Assembly: GCA_030280995.1 (NCBI GenBank)
Contig: JASXTE010000001.1
Span: 29,296,606-29,360,605 of the forward strand
Length of the DNA stretch: 64,000 bases
Origin: Hemileia vastatrix
Lineage: Eukaryota; Basidiomycota; Pucciniomycetes; Pucciniales; Zaghouaniaceae
Direction of reading: 5' to 3'
Shown: positions 33,790 through 45,417 of the stretch, piece after piece
How positions within the stretch are numbered: position 1 is the stretch's first letter
Layout: every line of letters begins with the position of its first letter
Notes under the pieces: model-generated
Told to the model about the DNA's origin: nothing
The model's database searches: none
What the model saw: the letters and a program-made list of their open reading frames with translations, nothing else
Position numbers and translations under genes: made by a program

Positions 33790-35640
33790 CCTCATACTGC
33801 ATTTTTTGGGCTAACCTAAACTTTTAACCACCAAACTGTGATTTTATCAATTTCTTCCATTCCTCCCAGAAGTAGTCGTTCTTATTCAAAAGAAAAGATT
33901 CATAACACATCAGGGAAACATTGGAAAATAAAGAAATCATTTTTGACACAATTTCTTCATCTGGCAGTTTATAAATACTCTTAAGGATATTAATTCCGCA
34001 AATAAATTGCTTCCAATCAGAAGAAAAATCACCATCAATTGTATGGTATTGTTCAATTTTGGGCCAATTCTTTTTATTTGAGGAAATTACCTTGTTACAT
34101 ACTTGTTTCTGTGTAAGAAGAATTTTTCATTTCTCTAACTGAGAAGTAATATCTTTTTTTAGCCCTTCTGTAGATGAAAAGGGTGAATCATCAATTTTAT
34201 ATGGAATATCAGGAATATCTACAGGCAATTCTTGCACTAATTTTACTTCAGATGAACTTTGTTCAGGTACGATTGTTTTAGCTTGTACAACAGGTTCTTT
34301 CAAAGAAGTAGCAGAATACTTTTGATCAAGTAATAATGAGTTCCACTGTTCTTTAATGTTTGTTAGCCTAGTTTTAACTCTTGGAATACTGGATAATGTC
34401 TAATTGATAGTTGCAAAAGATAATTGATTCTTGTTTTTTAGAGATGAATAATGGTCACTTAGTCTTTTCAAGTTCAACTTATTTCATTCTATTTCCTGGC
34501 AACACGTAGACACAGATTCTTGTAACTTGGACAAATCATTCTTGATATTTTGCCACAAAGCAACTTTCTTTTCATGAGTTACTTTTTAATTATACAAATC
34601 ATCAGAAACCCTCTACAATTCACTTCTGACTTCTTGGTAACCTTTTTCAGTTAAAAAACTATTAAATTTTGAGTCAATTGTATTTTGTTCATTTTTTTAT
34701 TTTATTTAGTAATAATATCTCCCACAAATACTCATCATTCATAGTAGTAGCTACATCAGAGGAATTTCTAAATAGTGAGACAGAGTAATTCTCCATTGCC
34801 TCATAAACTTCAGGATAAATTGTTTCATCTATAATAGCCATATCAGGGTTTATCATTGACTTGGAATTTAATACTAAAGGAGTAGTTACATTAGAATATT
34901 GATTAATATTCCTACTAGACCCAGCCTCTACTAGTCTCAAGGAATCATTTCCCATTCCAGAATTACCTGAAGGAACTGAATCAGTAACAATAAAGGTAAC
35001 TTGAGATTCAATGGAGGGCTTTAGCATGTTTTTGGAAAAACTTGGAAGTGATTTTTTTCCTTTATCTTCCTCCATGGTAAGGGTGAGGAGGGGTTGGGTT
35101 GAATTGTTGGGGTCTGGAGGTACCTGCCTGGGTAGCTTGTTGGATTTGTCGAGCTTGGAGGGAGTCCCACTGAGTGTTGAGCCATTCCCACTTACATTTT
35201 GACACTCCCACATTTTCCTGATGATAAGGAGGTAACTGTGGAGGGGGTTTTTCTGCTTGTTGAGGTTCCCTCTTCTCTAGGAGAAAAGTATATACAATTT
35301 TTAGCTTTTCTTCTAAAAACTCTACCTTTAATTTTAAACTGAAGTTATCTGAATTCAAATCCGTGATGTGAGTTTAAAGGTTGTTTACTTTCAGCTTCAA
35401 GGGCCTCTTTTTTACTTTAAAGCCTTTTGAAAGCTCTTCTGGGGGTATCACTTGTTACTTTGAGCCCAAAGTAGTCTTCTCTTTTTTATCTCTACTTTCT
35501 GCATGTCTACATTCTGTTTGGTCCAATAACTGATTAATTTGAGAAAGTTTTGAAGTCAAAGGAGAACTTACAGAAGTATCATCATATTCAATAAGGTTCA
35601 ACTCTTCTTCACAGGTAGTAGAAGTACTTAAATCAGCCAT
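33790..35640 (-). pseudogene. M2 gag N-terminal region, broken
   Basis: ATG at 35640 opens MADLSTSTT and then SPLTSKLSQINQLL, paralleling M1. Further pieces: 35062-35358 (coiled coil, then SKCKWEWLNTQW and HPYHGGR stop) and 34689-35213 in a second frame (PSIESQVTFIV and the downstream coiled-coil region). Capsid-like remnants continue to 33790, where M1 is inserted. The two overlapping frames here differ in direction (+1) from the -1 overlap of family P. Confidence 0.78.
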
Positions 35641-36622
35641 TTTTTGTATGACTTGTACTGAGAGTATAGGAAGTATTAATATTTATCAGGTATTATTTAA
35701 CTTTTGGAAAGAAAAATAAGAGATAAAATAAAAATATTTAAAATATATGATCAATTATCAGGATTATTAATTAACTGAAATAATGAAAATATAATACATA
35801 TCAGGACAAAAAATCAACTGAAATACTTACTACAATTTTAAATTAATCAAATTAATCAAGATATTGAAATTTTATTACCAGGACTTAAATAAATCAACTG
35901 AAATAGTAAAATAATATATCAATTATCAGGACAATGAGTAAACTGAAATAATTAACACAATTCTAATCAATTAATAATTTCTATATTGATATATAATTAA
36001 CAGGACTAACTGTCAACTGAATATTAAATTACCACAACTAACTGTAAACTGAAATAATTTAATATAATTTCTTATCAATAAATTTATTTATATATTTATT
36101 ATTTTAATACCAGCACTAATTTTCAACTGAAGTAATAAAAGGATATTTTACTTATCAGGACAAAATTTCAACTGAAATAAATAAAAAAAATATATAATTT
36201 AATTTAACAATGTAATCATATTACTTCTAGGACTAAGAACAAAATTGCTCTATCTTGGTCAACTAGGAAAAACAATATTTGATATTCCAGACACCTCCCC
36301 CTGTAATGTGAGCAATTTAATTCCACCACAAAGCGCTGAGTAAAAAAGATATACATGAAATATGAAATATGCAGAGTGAGATCTACAGATAGTAGCTGCT
36401 ATAGTCACTACAAATATATAAGATAATTACACTTATATAAATCTTAATTATGGGGAAAGGTTCAATTACAGGTTGTTGAAAAAAATGTAAGTCATGTGCC
36501 TTTTGACCTTTGTCGTTTGTTGTTTGTCCAAAAATTTCTATTGGTTGTCATAGTCAATGGTCCTACAGTCTGAAGCCTCAAGTTATTGATGCATCAGCAA
36601 CAGTTCAGATAGGCTCCCAATT
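35641..36622 (-). other. M2 leader
   Basis: AT-rich, non-coding, with irregular repeats of CAGGAC...CAACTGAAATA, then the block shared with M1 (TCTAGGACTAAGAAC, CCAGACACCTCCCC). Near 36612 the minus-strand sequence TTGGGAGCC lies next to the LTR edge and could be the primer-binding site. Confidence 0.6.
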
Positions 36623-36910
36623 TTTAGAAGGTCCTTATTGGTCTAGAAGTATTTCCATCAGTCTAACTGAAATGATAGGTGTAGGAAGGCTCAAGATTTC
36701 AAGGGTCTACATATTCTTGTTTCTTTATAAAGTATTACTCAAGTAAGAAGGTAAAGAATTGGTTCATTATTACTTTAAAAGCCTAGAATTATTCCAAATG
36801 TAAATACTAAGATAATATGAGTAGTAATAGATGACTTGTTGTATATAAAATATAATTGTAAATTCAGTAAATAAGTGATGATATAAAAAAGCCAGAATGA
36901 GAGGCCTTAT
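36623..36910 (-). repeat. Remnant of the M2 5' LTR
   Basis: About 290 bp homologous to the inner end of M LTRs (GGTCTAGAAG near the start, GAGAGGCCTTAT at the break). It stops where the M3 LTR begins, so M3 is probably inserted in the M2 LTR. Confidence 0.65.
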
Positions 36911-37716
36911 TTCAAGGGGTCTTTTAGGTCTAGAAGGTTTTTAACAGAGGTCCAACGGCAGTGATAGGGGGATTTTGCGATTTCAAAGTTAAAGTACGTA
37001 TTTTTCTCTTTTATTTGCTTTACTCAAGTTAAAGAGGTAAAAAAATTTATAAATATTATTATAAATAATGATTTAGAATTGTGTGTTTGTAAATACTAAA
37101 ACAATAAGAAATAGTAATAAATATTTTAAATGTAATATATGTTTTAATAAAAGAAGTAAGTTATGAATGATCAAAAACAACCAGAATAGGAGGCCTTATA
37201 TAGGCAAAGGAGAGACAAAGCATGGTGTTAAAATCTTAAATACAGTAGTATGAGAGAAGAAAAGAATAGTTCAGAAAAACATTTTCAAAGAATAAGGTTT
37301 TCCAAAAAGAAAGTGTCAGAAAGTGTATTTACTGTATATGTCAGAAATAAATTAGTTTATTTAAAATTTACTGTAAATGTCAATTCTAAATAAGTTATTA
37401 GAATTTTTTGTATATATTTATTTTTATTTGAATATTAAATATTTATTTCAATTTAAAACTTTTTATTTTAATATTAATATTTATTTCTCTTAACCTGTCA
37501 TTGAGCACGGTGTTAGAAAAATAAAAATATAAGAGACATTTTAATATTAATTTTAATTATTCACTAACTTTACCCTTTTGTAATTAGTTAATTTTATTAC
37601 AGGTAAATTTAATGTAAATATTCTATATTTAATAAAAAATAAAAGTAATAAGGCATGGCTTAATCTCAGTAAATACTTACTTATTTTAATGGGTAAGTCT
37701 AACAGCCTGGCTGACA
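36911..37716 (-). repeat. 3' LTR of M3 (about 806 bp)
   Basis: Right edge GCCTGGCTGACA, followed by the reverse complement of a purine-rich tract (minus strand AGAGTAAGGGAG). The left edge is TTTCAAGGGGTC, matching TGTCAATGGGTC of M1. It is more diverged than the two M1 LTRs are from each other. Confidence 0.82.
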
Positions 37717-37797
37717 CTCCCTTACTCTAAAAAATAATAAAAAAAATGCTATGATTTTTGTTTTTATATTTCTATATCAGAGTAGGAAGATTGGATA

Positions 37798-39071
37798 TGT
37801 CAGTCAGGCTATCTCAGGAGCCCAGTAAATCGTATAATAAATTACTGGAATCATTAAAGGGAATAATGCTATAAATTTTATGTAGTTACAATAATATATC
37901 TTATTGAATATAATTATATAAATATTTTATAAGTAAAATAATTATTATATTCATTATTAAGAAAATATTAAAAACATAAAAAGATATTATATTATATAAC
38001 ATCATGGCGCATTTTGTATGTATTTAATATTTCTAAATCAATAAATTAATTATTTAAAATTATATTATAAGTGTAAATATAACTTATAATGTAATTATAA
38101 TTTGAATAATAAAATATATATAAACTAAATTCAACTTATCACACAATACTATCCATAAATATTGGGCGCTTTTTTGACCCTTAATTGTGTCACTAAAATT
38201 ACTAAATTAATTAAAATACTAATTAAATATGATAAATTTAAATTCTCACTCAAAATAAGTTATTTTATTAAATTAATTAGTTGTTTCAATTAAATTAATA
38301 ATTAAATTATTTGAAATAGTCAATATAATTAATTTGATTTTCTTTATACTGAATTAAGATTTATTATATACATTAAAGTGTGAAAATAATTCCTTTTGTT
38401 TTAATTAAACCCTTATCAGCTATATGTACTACCTGTTTTATATTTTCTTTCTCACAGTTCTAAGTTCTTATACTTATGTAGTTATTTATTATATTGTATA
38501 TTTGTTTTGGAACTTTATTGTGGGAAAGGTTGTTTCTTATTCATGGATTTAATTTATTGGTTGAATTTTCCACTTATTTTTGTATGTTTCAATTAAGTTA
38601 AAATACCTGTTTGTTTCACATTACTATAATCTTTTTAAATACAATTGGGTCACTTGAAATGGTCTTCTTGCCTATAAAAGGGCCTTGGAATCCTCTCTGG
38701 AAATCATCACTTACACTACAATTATTTTAACTACTTACTTAAACTATGATTTTTATTTCTATTAGTATTTCAAACAATCTAGTATAAATCTTAAATAAAT
38801 AAATTATGGTTTCTTTAAGTCTTTTAATAATAACTATTGTTAGCCACACATAGAAGAATCCACTTACTTAAGTAAAACATTTTGAAAATAAAGCTCATTG
38901 TTGTATCGTCCTTAGTATTTGTCATTGTATTTCTCATCTCTAATTCAATTATTTTTATAAATCCTATTGTTTTTTTCTATCCTATTTCTTTTTATACTCC
39001 ACTGTTATTATTTCCTTCCCCTTCCATTTTTCTCTAACTTCTTCTTCTTCTTCTAGACGACTCGCCAATAA
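37798..39071 (+). mobile_element. LTR-like insertion in M3, probably a solo LTR (about 1.27 kb)
   Basis: M3 sequence breaks after GGATAT (37793-37798) and resumes at AGATATCTCC (39071), so GATAT flanks both sides. The block starts TGTCAGTCAGGCTA, close to the M LTR start TGTCAGCCAGGCTA. It is very AT-rich and has a TATA box about 0.9 kb in. The right terminus lacks a clear CA end, so the class and exact border are uncertain. No coding capacity. Confidence 0.6.
38673..38680 (+). promoter_or_regulatory. TATA box candidate in the solo LTR
   Basis: TATAAAAG within GCCTATAAAAGGGCC, nearly the same context as the M1 LTR promoter but on the plus strand. This supports reading the block as an LTR in plus orientation. 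Confidence 0.5.
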
Positions 39072-40270
39072 GATATCTCCTTCACGGGTATCCAAGAATT
39101 ATATTTAGATGAATTATTCATGAATCTAAATAAGTATTCTGTACCTTTTTCAGAAGTAACTATTCTTTCATTTAAAATCTTATCAATTTCTTCTGTCTCA
39201 GTGATTTCATTAGGGGTCTTCTTTGGTCTTCCCCTCATTTTGGGAAATAAATCACTATTGGATGTGTAAGGTTTCAAAAGAAATATTTGAAACACAAGAT
39301 GTTTTCTGTCATATGGTGAATACAAAATAACTTCAACTGCATTATCACCAAAAATTCTTCTGAAAACAAATGGACCTACAAATTGGTCTTTCAATTTGTT
39401 ATTACCTTTTAAATTGAAGTGGACTATAAAAATCAGTACTTCATCACCCTTTTTAAAAGTTTATTCTTTATGGTATTTTTCCCATCTCTTCTTCTCATAT
39501 TCAAAGGATTTTTCAATAAACTTTTGAGCATAATTTCTACAAAGTTGTTGCATTTGAAGAAATGATTTTACACCAGGCTGTAAATCCAATTTAGGTATTT
39601 TATTATTGAAAATTTGGGAAGGAGTTTTAGGAACATATCCCAGCCAGAGCTCAAAAGACTTTTTCTGAGTAACAGAATGAACAGTGCTATTATAATCAAC
39701 TTCCAACCCAAGAGGTAGGGTAACCCAATCATGAGTAAATCTGTCATTGTCTTTGTACTCAAGGCCAAAGGCACAATACCTTCTTATCATGTCCTCTAGA
39801 GTCTGAATTATTCTTTCAGCTAATACATCAGTTTGGGGGTGATGGGAAGTAGAAATGTTCAGATCAAAACACAAACATCCATCAGAGACATCCAGAATTC
39901 AGAAGTAAACTTAGGGTCCCTGTCAGAGATTTTTACCTTAGGAAAACCTGCAGTATTAAACATATGAGACCACCATAAGAAGGCTAATTATTTAGTGAAA
40001 ACATTCTTGTGGGTTGGGATAAATTTACTCATTTTTGTGAATCTATCAACAATTACCCAATAAGAGTTATAACTGTGTTTCCCAGAAATGGGTAATCCTG
40101 TTACAAAGACCATGTTTATTATCTGCCTTGGTGCATCAAGAGGTTCAATATGTTGCAATAATCCAGCACTTTTAACAGTCAATCTTCTTGATTTTTGGCA
40201 ATTATCACAATATTAAACATATAGTTTGGTGTTTTCAGACAGATTAACCTACCAAGAGGTGTTTTTAATT
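39072..40270 (-). pseudogene. M3 integrase and chromodomain
   Basis: Minus strand. 39072-39394: GPFVFRRIFGDNAVEV barrel and a well-kept chromodomain (EIDKILNERIVTSEKGTEYL ... SWIPVKEIS). 39461-39874: HHPQTDVLAERIIQTLED, with the catalytic E, and a GLEYKDNDRFTHDW segment. 39988-40182: the region of the first catalytic D, here NMVFVTG, with D replaced by V. Stops separate the pieces. Confidence 0.83.
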
Positions 40271-41200
40271 CAGATCATTGTTTTTCAAGATCAAAATGTC
40301 TAGCCAATATGTCATCATGACAAACTTTCAAGATGATCTCTTTCATAGAAGGAGGTATAACAATAACATTACTCAACTTTTTTCTATAATAGAGATAGCC
40401 TACCTCAATTGAAAATTTACCTTTCTCCAAAGCCTTCCAGTACTTTTGTGGAAGGGTTTTAATTAATGTTTGTATTGAAGCATTCTTTGGATCATTTAAT
40501 ATGTTACATAACTTTTTTAAGTCAGTGTCCTTATCATATGAATCCTGAATAAGCTGTAATAGCTCTTCCTCCATATTAACCACATATATCCCATGAATAT
40601 GAATAATTTCATATTCAGGAACATATGCAGGATTAGAGTCATCATTTGGCAAGGGTAACCTTAATAAAATATCCACATTTGAGAGAACAATACCAGCCCT
40701 TTTATATATTGTCATTCTCCATCTTTATTCTTGAAAAACCAGTTTCCATCTGAACATATGTCTCTTAGGTGTTTTCAAGTTTAGTAGGGATTTTACTGCA
40801 CTTCAGTCAGTGACAAGTTCAAATTTCTGGTCATCCAGGTAATAATGTAGCTTCTCTAGAGCTCAAACTACTGTTTAAAATTCAAGCTGAGTGGAACCAT
40901 ATTTCAATTCACTATTTCTCGAGATTTTTGAAATATAACTAATTACTACTTCTGATACTTTATCATTCATCACTTTTTTCTGATGGAGGGCAGCACCAAG
41001 ACTAATAAAACTGGATTGGTGTATAAACCAAATGGTTGATTAAAGTAAGGTAAAGAAAGAATTGGTGCTGACATCAAACAATGTTTCATAGTTTCAAAAT
41101 CTCTTTTTCTTTCACTGTTCCAGACAAAAGCAACATCCTTCCTAGTCAGTTGGGTAAGGGGCAATGTTATGACTTGGTGATTTTAAATATACTGTCTATA
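40271..41200 (-). pseudogene. M3 RNase H and connection region
   Basis: 40275-40715 matches the post-RNase H linker and the start of the integrase zinc finger (ICHDDILA equivalent: VCHDDILARHF). 40970-41164 has LYTNPVLL in place of LYTDAS, so the RNase H catalytic D is altered in this reading. Several stops. Confidence 0.8.
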
Positions 41201-41203
41201 GTA

Positions 41204-41557
41204 TCAGAACATTCCCAAAAAACTCTGTAGCTCTCTAACTGTGGTAGGAGCCTTCACCTGTTGTATGGCTGCCACTTTGTTTTGGTTAACACATATCTGT
41301 AACCCTGAGATAACATGACCAAGTACTTTTAAGAAATGCAAACCAAATTTGCATTTCTTCAATTCCAGTGTCATATTTATCTCATCCATCTTATTGAAAA
41401 CTTCACACAGGTGGTTAATATGGTCCTCAAATGTATTAGAGAATATAATGATATCATCAATATAAACCATCAGCCATCCTTCAATTATTTCTTGATGGAA
41501 TGTGTTATCCATAACTTTTTGAAAAACTGAAGGGGCATTTTTAGGGCCAAAAACCAC
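41204..41557 (-). pseudogene. M3 reverse transcriptase, C-terminal half
   Basis: 117 codons starting at FGPKNAPSVFQK, with YIDD at 41453-41464 and the ELKKCKFG and GLQICVNQNKVAAI segments. The upstream half of RT is absent; the sequence changes at about 41560 to unrelated AT-rich DNA. Confidence 0.85.
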
Positions 41558-41560
41558 AGG

Positions 41561-42129
41561 AAATCTAGGGGTGAATTGCTAGAAATCCCCTCTCTTGAAA
41601 TTTAGAGTGTCCCTTAATTATGCCATGTTTATGAATACTTTATAAACATAAGTAAATTAGAGTTAGATTTACATTTATTCTCAGATTGATTATAGACAGA
41701 ATATCAACTGATTCCAAATTATGCACAAGTTGATCCTCCAGAACTTGATTTTGGTCCTCTGTTAAGCACAAATTGAGCACAAATTGATCTAACCTTAGCT
41801 TATGCATATATAATAGTTCAGGATACTTGCTCTATTAAATTTGATAATAAAATAAAATATTGATGAATTTATATATAAAAAAATTATTATGTAAGATATT
41901 AAATTATAAATTTAGGCATCATAGGAGGGCACTTAATAGAACTTAATTATACTATGTGACACTTTAATACTGCATCACGCAGTTTGAAACATTTAAAACA
42001 GAATGTGTCATGATGGGCAATGAAATTGCTTGGAAAGACACTTTCAAAATTAATACTGACCATAATACACAAGTATGAAACCTTGGCATCTATCCAATAA
42101 AAGGTATTCCTTCTGATAAACGTATTTTT
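41561..42129. other. AT-rich stretch without recognisable features
   Basis: Lies between the truncated M3 and the satellite. No ORF, LTR end or repeat unit could be supported. CAAATTGAGCACAAATTGA (about 41770) is a small direct repeat. Confidence 0.5.
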
Positions 42130-43140
42130 CTCAGTTACTCCCTGTAAAAAGTGTCCTTCTGAGGTTTGTCTGACCTTCAGGGGGGTAATTTGGCCACATC
42201 ACACTACTTCTATTTCCATGATTGACCAAAAAATCATCCTCATTCCCATCTAAAGAGTTGATCTCATCTGACTGTGGCTCATCAAAGGGGTCCACCACAA
42301 GTTTAGCCAAATTTTTGGTGAACGCTTTTTTGATGGATAGTGACTAACTGGTGCTTTCCGAAATTTTCCACCTCAAGTTAGGATAAACTTCAGGAGGATA
42401 AATTTATTATGAATACCAAATTAACTGAAGAATACTTTTGCCCTAGCTACTCTGCATCATAAAAGTGTCCAACTGAGGTTTAGCCATAATTCAGGTAGAA
42501 ACTTTTGGAAAGGCACAGTCTGATGGGTTTAATATCTATATATGGCAATAAGTATCAGTTTTTTATCAACATGGAACTAGAATTAATTTAATATGGCCAA
42601 AGTGTCCACCTAAAGTTTGGCCAAAATACAGGTGGAAATTTTTATGAGGATTACTTGATGAAATGAAGAAGACTTGCAATTACTTTCCATCATAAAATTT
42701 TCAAACTTAAGTTTATCAAAAATTGTGGTGACACTTTTGCCAGATCCAGTCATATGGGATCAACTTTCTATATGGCAATGAGAGTCAATTTTTAGTCAAT
42801 CATATCATTAGAAATAATATGATATGGACAAACTTTCCACCTGATTTTTAACCAAAAATAAGTTGGAAATGTTTATGAGGAATACTAGATTAACTAAAGA
42901 AGACATGCACCCTACCACTGTCCATCATAAAAGTGTCCACCAGAAGAATTCTCAAACTTGTGGTTGACACCTTTGGCCTGGTCCAGCCATATGGGATCAA
43001 TTCTGCATATGGAAATGAGGATTTAATTTGGTCAATCATGGTACTAGAAGTAATTTGATATAGACAAAGTGTGCAACTAAATATTGGAAAAAAATCAGTT
43101 GAAAACTTCATTTAGTTTTTCAAAAAATCAAATTAAGTAC
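42130..43140. repeat. Diverged satellite, short form (about 235-bp period)
   Basis: The AAAAGTGTCC landmark and its degraded versions recur at about 42148, 42289, 42465, 42697 and 42937. From 42465 on, the spacing is 232-240 bp. A related second dyad (CCACCT...CAGGTGG type) alternates with it, for example at 42600 and 42833. These units lack the roughly 370-bp block of the 608-bp monomers and look like an older version of the array. Confidence 0.65.
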
Positions 43141-45035
43141 AATTTAATTCCTGATGATTCCCATTTTATCCAACACCTCTTCTGAGCCTTGAAAGTAGGC
43201 ATTTAGCTTGAATTTTGAATTTCATATAAAATTCATTTTATTCAACCTATTTCTTTTTATACCTTTTTTTTCTTTTAGATATCAATTATTTTTATTTAAA
43301 ACAAATCATTTTCATAATTTTTTACCTGTATTTAATAAAATTATTAAAGGTTTAACATCACCCTGTAAGCATTTGGCACATGTTTTTTTGCTATACTAAT
43401 AAAAATAATTATATACTGGTGACAAAAAATTGATCAAATGATAAAATATTAATAAAACAGAAAGATCAAATACCAGTGGATATGTTTTAAAAAAATACCA
43501 GTTGCACTGAAGAAGAGCTGGACCCTAAATACTCACCATCAAAAAAGTGTCCAGCACAAGTTCCGCCAAACTTGTGCTGGACACTTTTGGTCAGGTGCAG
43601 TCATATGAGATCAATTCTCACCATGGCAATGAAAAAAATTATTTGATAAAAAACTTCACTAGAAGTAGTTTTACATAGCCAAATTTTCTACCTAGAGTTC
43701 ATCCAAACCACAGGTGCACAATTTTTTATCTTTAAAAAAAAGTCAATTTAGTACAATTTATCCCTGATGGCTCTCATATGCTTCAACACCTCTACTGGCC
43801 TTTGATAGAAGGAATATTACTTGGATTTCTTTTTTCATATTTGTTTCCTTTAACTTAATTTTTATTCCTAATATTGCTTTTGGATATCAATTAATAATTT
43901 TTAAAATAAACTATTTTCATATTTTTATACATTTATTTAATAATATTATAAATGGTGTAACATCACCTGGTATGTATTTGGCACATGAGTTTTTTCTATA
44001 CTTATAGAATTAATAATATAATGGCAACCAAAAATTGATCAAATGATATTGATGAGTGAGGAAAAAAGATAAAATACCAGTAGACATGTTTGTAAGAAAT
44101 ACTAGATGAAATGAAGAAAAATTCTACCCTAGCTACTCTCCATCATAAAAGTGTCCAGCACAAGTTTGGCCAAACTTGTGCTGGACACTTATGGTCAGGT
44201 GCAGTCAGATGGGAGCAATTCTCTCTATGGAAATGAAGATAAATTTTTGATAAAAAATTACACTAGAAGTAGTTTGATATGGAAAAATTTTCATGCTGAA
44301 GTTTTGGTAAAGCTCAAGTGGATTTTTTTTTATTTTTACAAAAAAGAAAATTTATTATAAGTTTAGCCCTGATTGTGCTAATTTGATTCAACATCTCTTT
44401 TTTCTGTTTATGGCAGGAATTTAACTTGGATTTTAATTTTCATCTTTGATTTCTTTTATTTTACTTTATTCCTCTCATATTGCTTTTGGATAGAAGTTTA
44501 TTTTTTGTAAAATAAATCATTTTCATATTTTTTTACCTTTCTTTAATAATATTATAATAGGTGTAACATCACCCAGTATTCATTTGGCACACAAGTTTTT
44601 GCTATACTGATGATATTAATAATATAATGGTGACAAAAAATTAATCAATTGATAAATATGAGTGAGGCACAAAGATTTAATAACAGTGGACATGTTTATA
44701 AGAAATTCCAGATGATTTAAAATGACTTTCACCCTGGCTACTCTCCTTGATAAAAGTGTCCAGCACAAGTTTGGCCAAACTTCTGATGGACACTTTTGGT
44801 TGCATGCTGTCAGATGCAATCAATTATTTTTATGGAAATGAGACTGATTGATCAGTCCATCATTGCACTGAAAGTAGTTTTATATGGAAAAATTGTCCCC
44901 CGGAAGTTTGTCCAAACCTAAGGTAGACAATTTTTTACTTTGGTAAAAAGCCAATTTGATCCATGTTAATCTATGATGGTGCCCATTTTTTCTGAAGCCT
45001 CTACTGGCTCATGATAGCAGAAATTATACTTAATA
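43141..45035. repeat. 608-bp satellite array, left part
   Basis: Tandem monomers with the dyad at 43547, 44151 and 44757 (spacing 604 and 606). Shared landmarks in each: CTCCATCATAAAAGTGTCC, the dyad, CAGATGGGATCAATTCTC, a CAACACCTCTACTGGC segment, AGGTGTAACATCACC, GCATTTGGCACACAAG and a TAATATAATGGTGAC segment. The last monomer is cut at 45035 by the Harbinger element. No gene. Confidence 0.92.
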
Positions 45036-45175
45036 GGGGGTGTCAGTTCTGGCAAATCCGCACTTAAATTAAGTGCGGATTTCAAACCAAATCAGCACTT
45101 ACAAATCAGCACTTAAATTTTGCAAAAAAGTCACTTATTTCAAAAAAGGGTGTCAGTTATGACCTCAAATCAGCA
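45036..45175 (+). repeat. Left TIR and subterminal motifs of the Harbinger element
   Basis: The TIR (45036-45066) is followed by several copies of AAATCCGCACTTA or AAATCAGCACTTA in both orientations (to about 45175). The cluster at the right end (50930-51090) uses the same motif. Such subterminal motifs are candidate transposase-binding sites. Confidence 0.8.
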
Positions 45176-45417
45176 CTTTTTTCCCGTTTTTTTTCACAAC
45201 CACATTTTGGCCACAAAACATCCCTTCCTTTCTTACCCCATCCCTGTCACATGTGACACACTGACCTTCCTCGCTACTACCCATCAATCCTCGGCACACA
45301 CCCCTTCCCAACATTTTCATCATTTTATTACAACATTTTGACCAGGCATGTTTACATTCTTTTTTACATATTTCTTCTACCTCTTAATCTTTTTTCTTGT
45401 TATGTGCCAGTTTCATA

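Larger units (their letters stand above)
36911..41560 (-). mobile_element. Ty3/gypsy copy M3, 5' truncated
   Basis: 3' LTR, then chromodomain, integrase, RNase H and part of RT on the minus strand. Homology to other copies stops at about 41560, in the RT just upstream of FGPKNAPS; protease, gag and 5' LTR are missing. It is interrupted by an LTR-like insertion at 37798-39071. Confidence 0.85.

Noticed and set aside
44151..44360. Short ORFs spanning satellite monomers
   Set aside because: They are not kept between monomers and begin within the dyad; chance frames.
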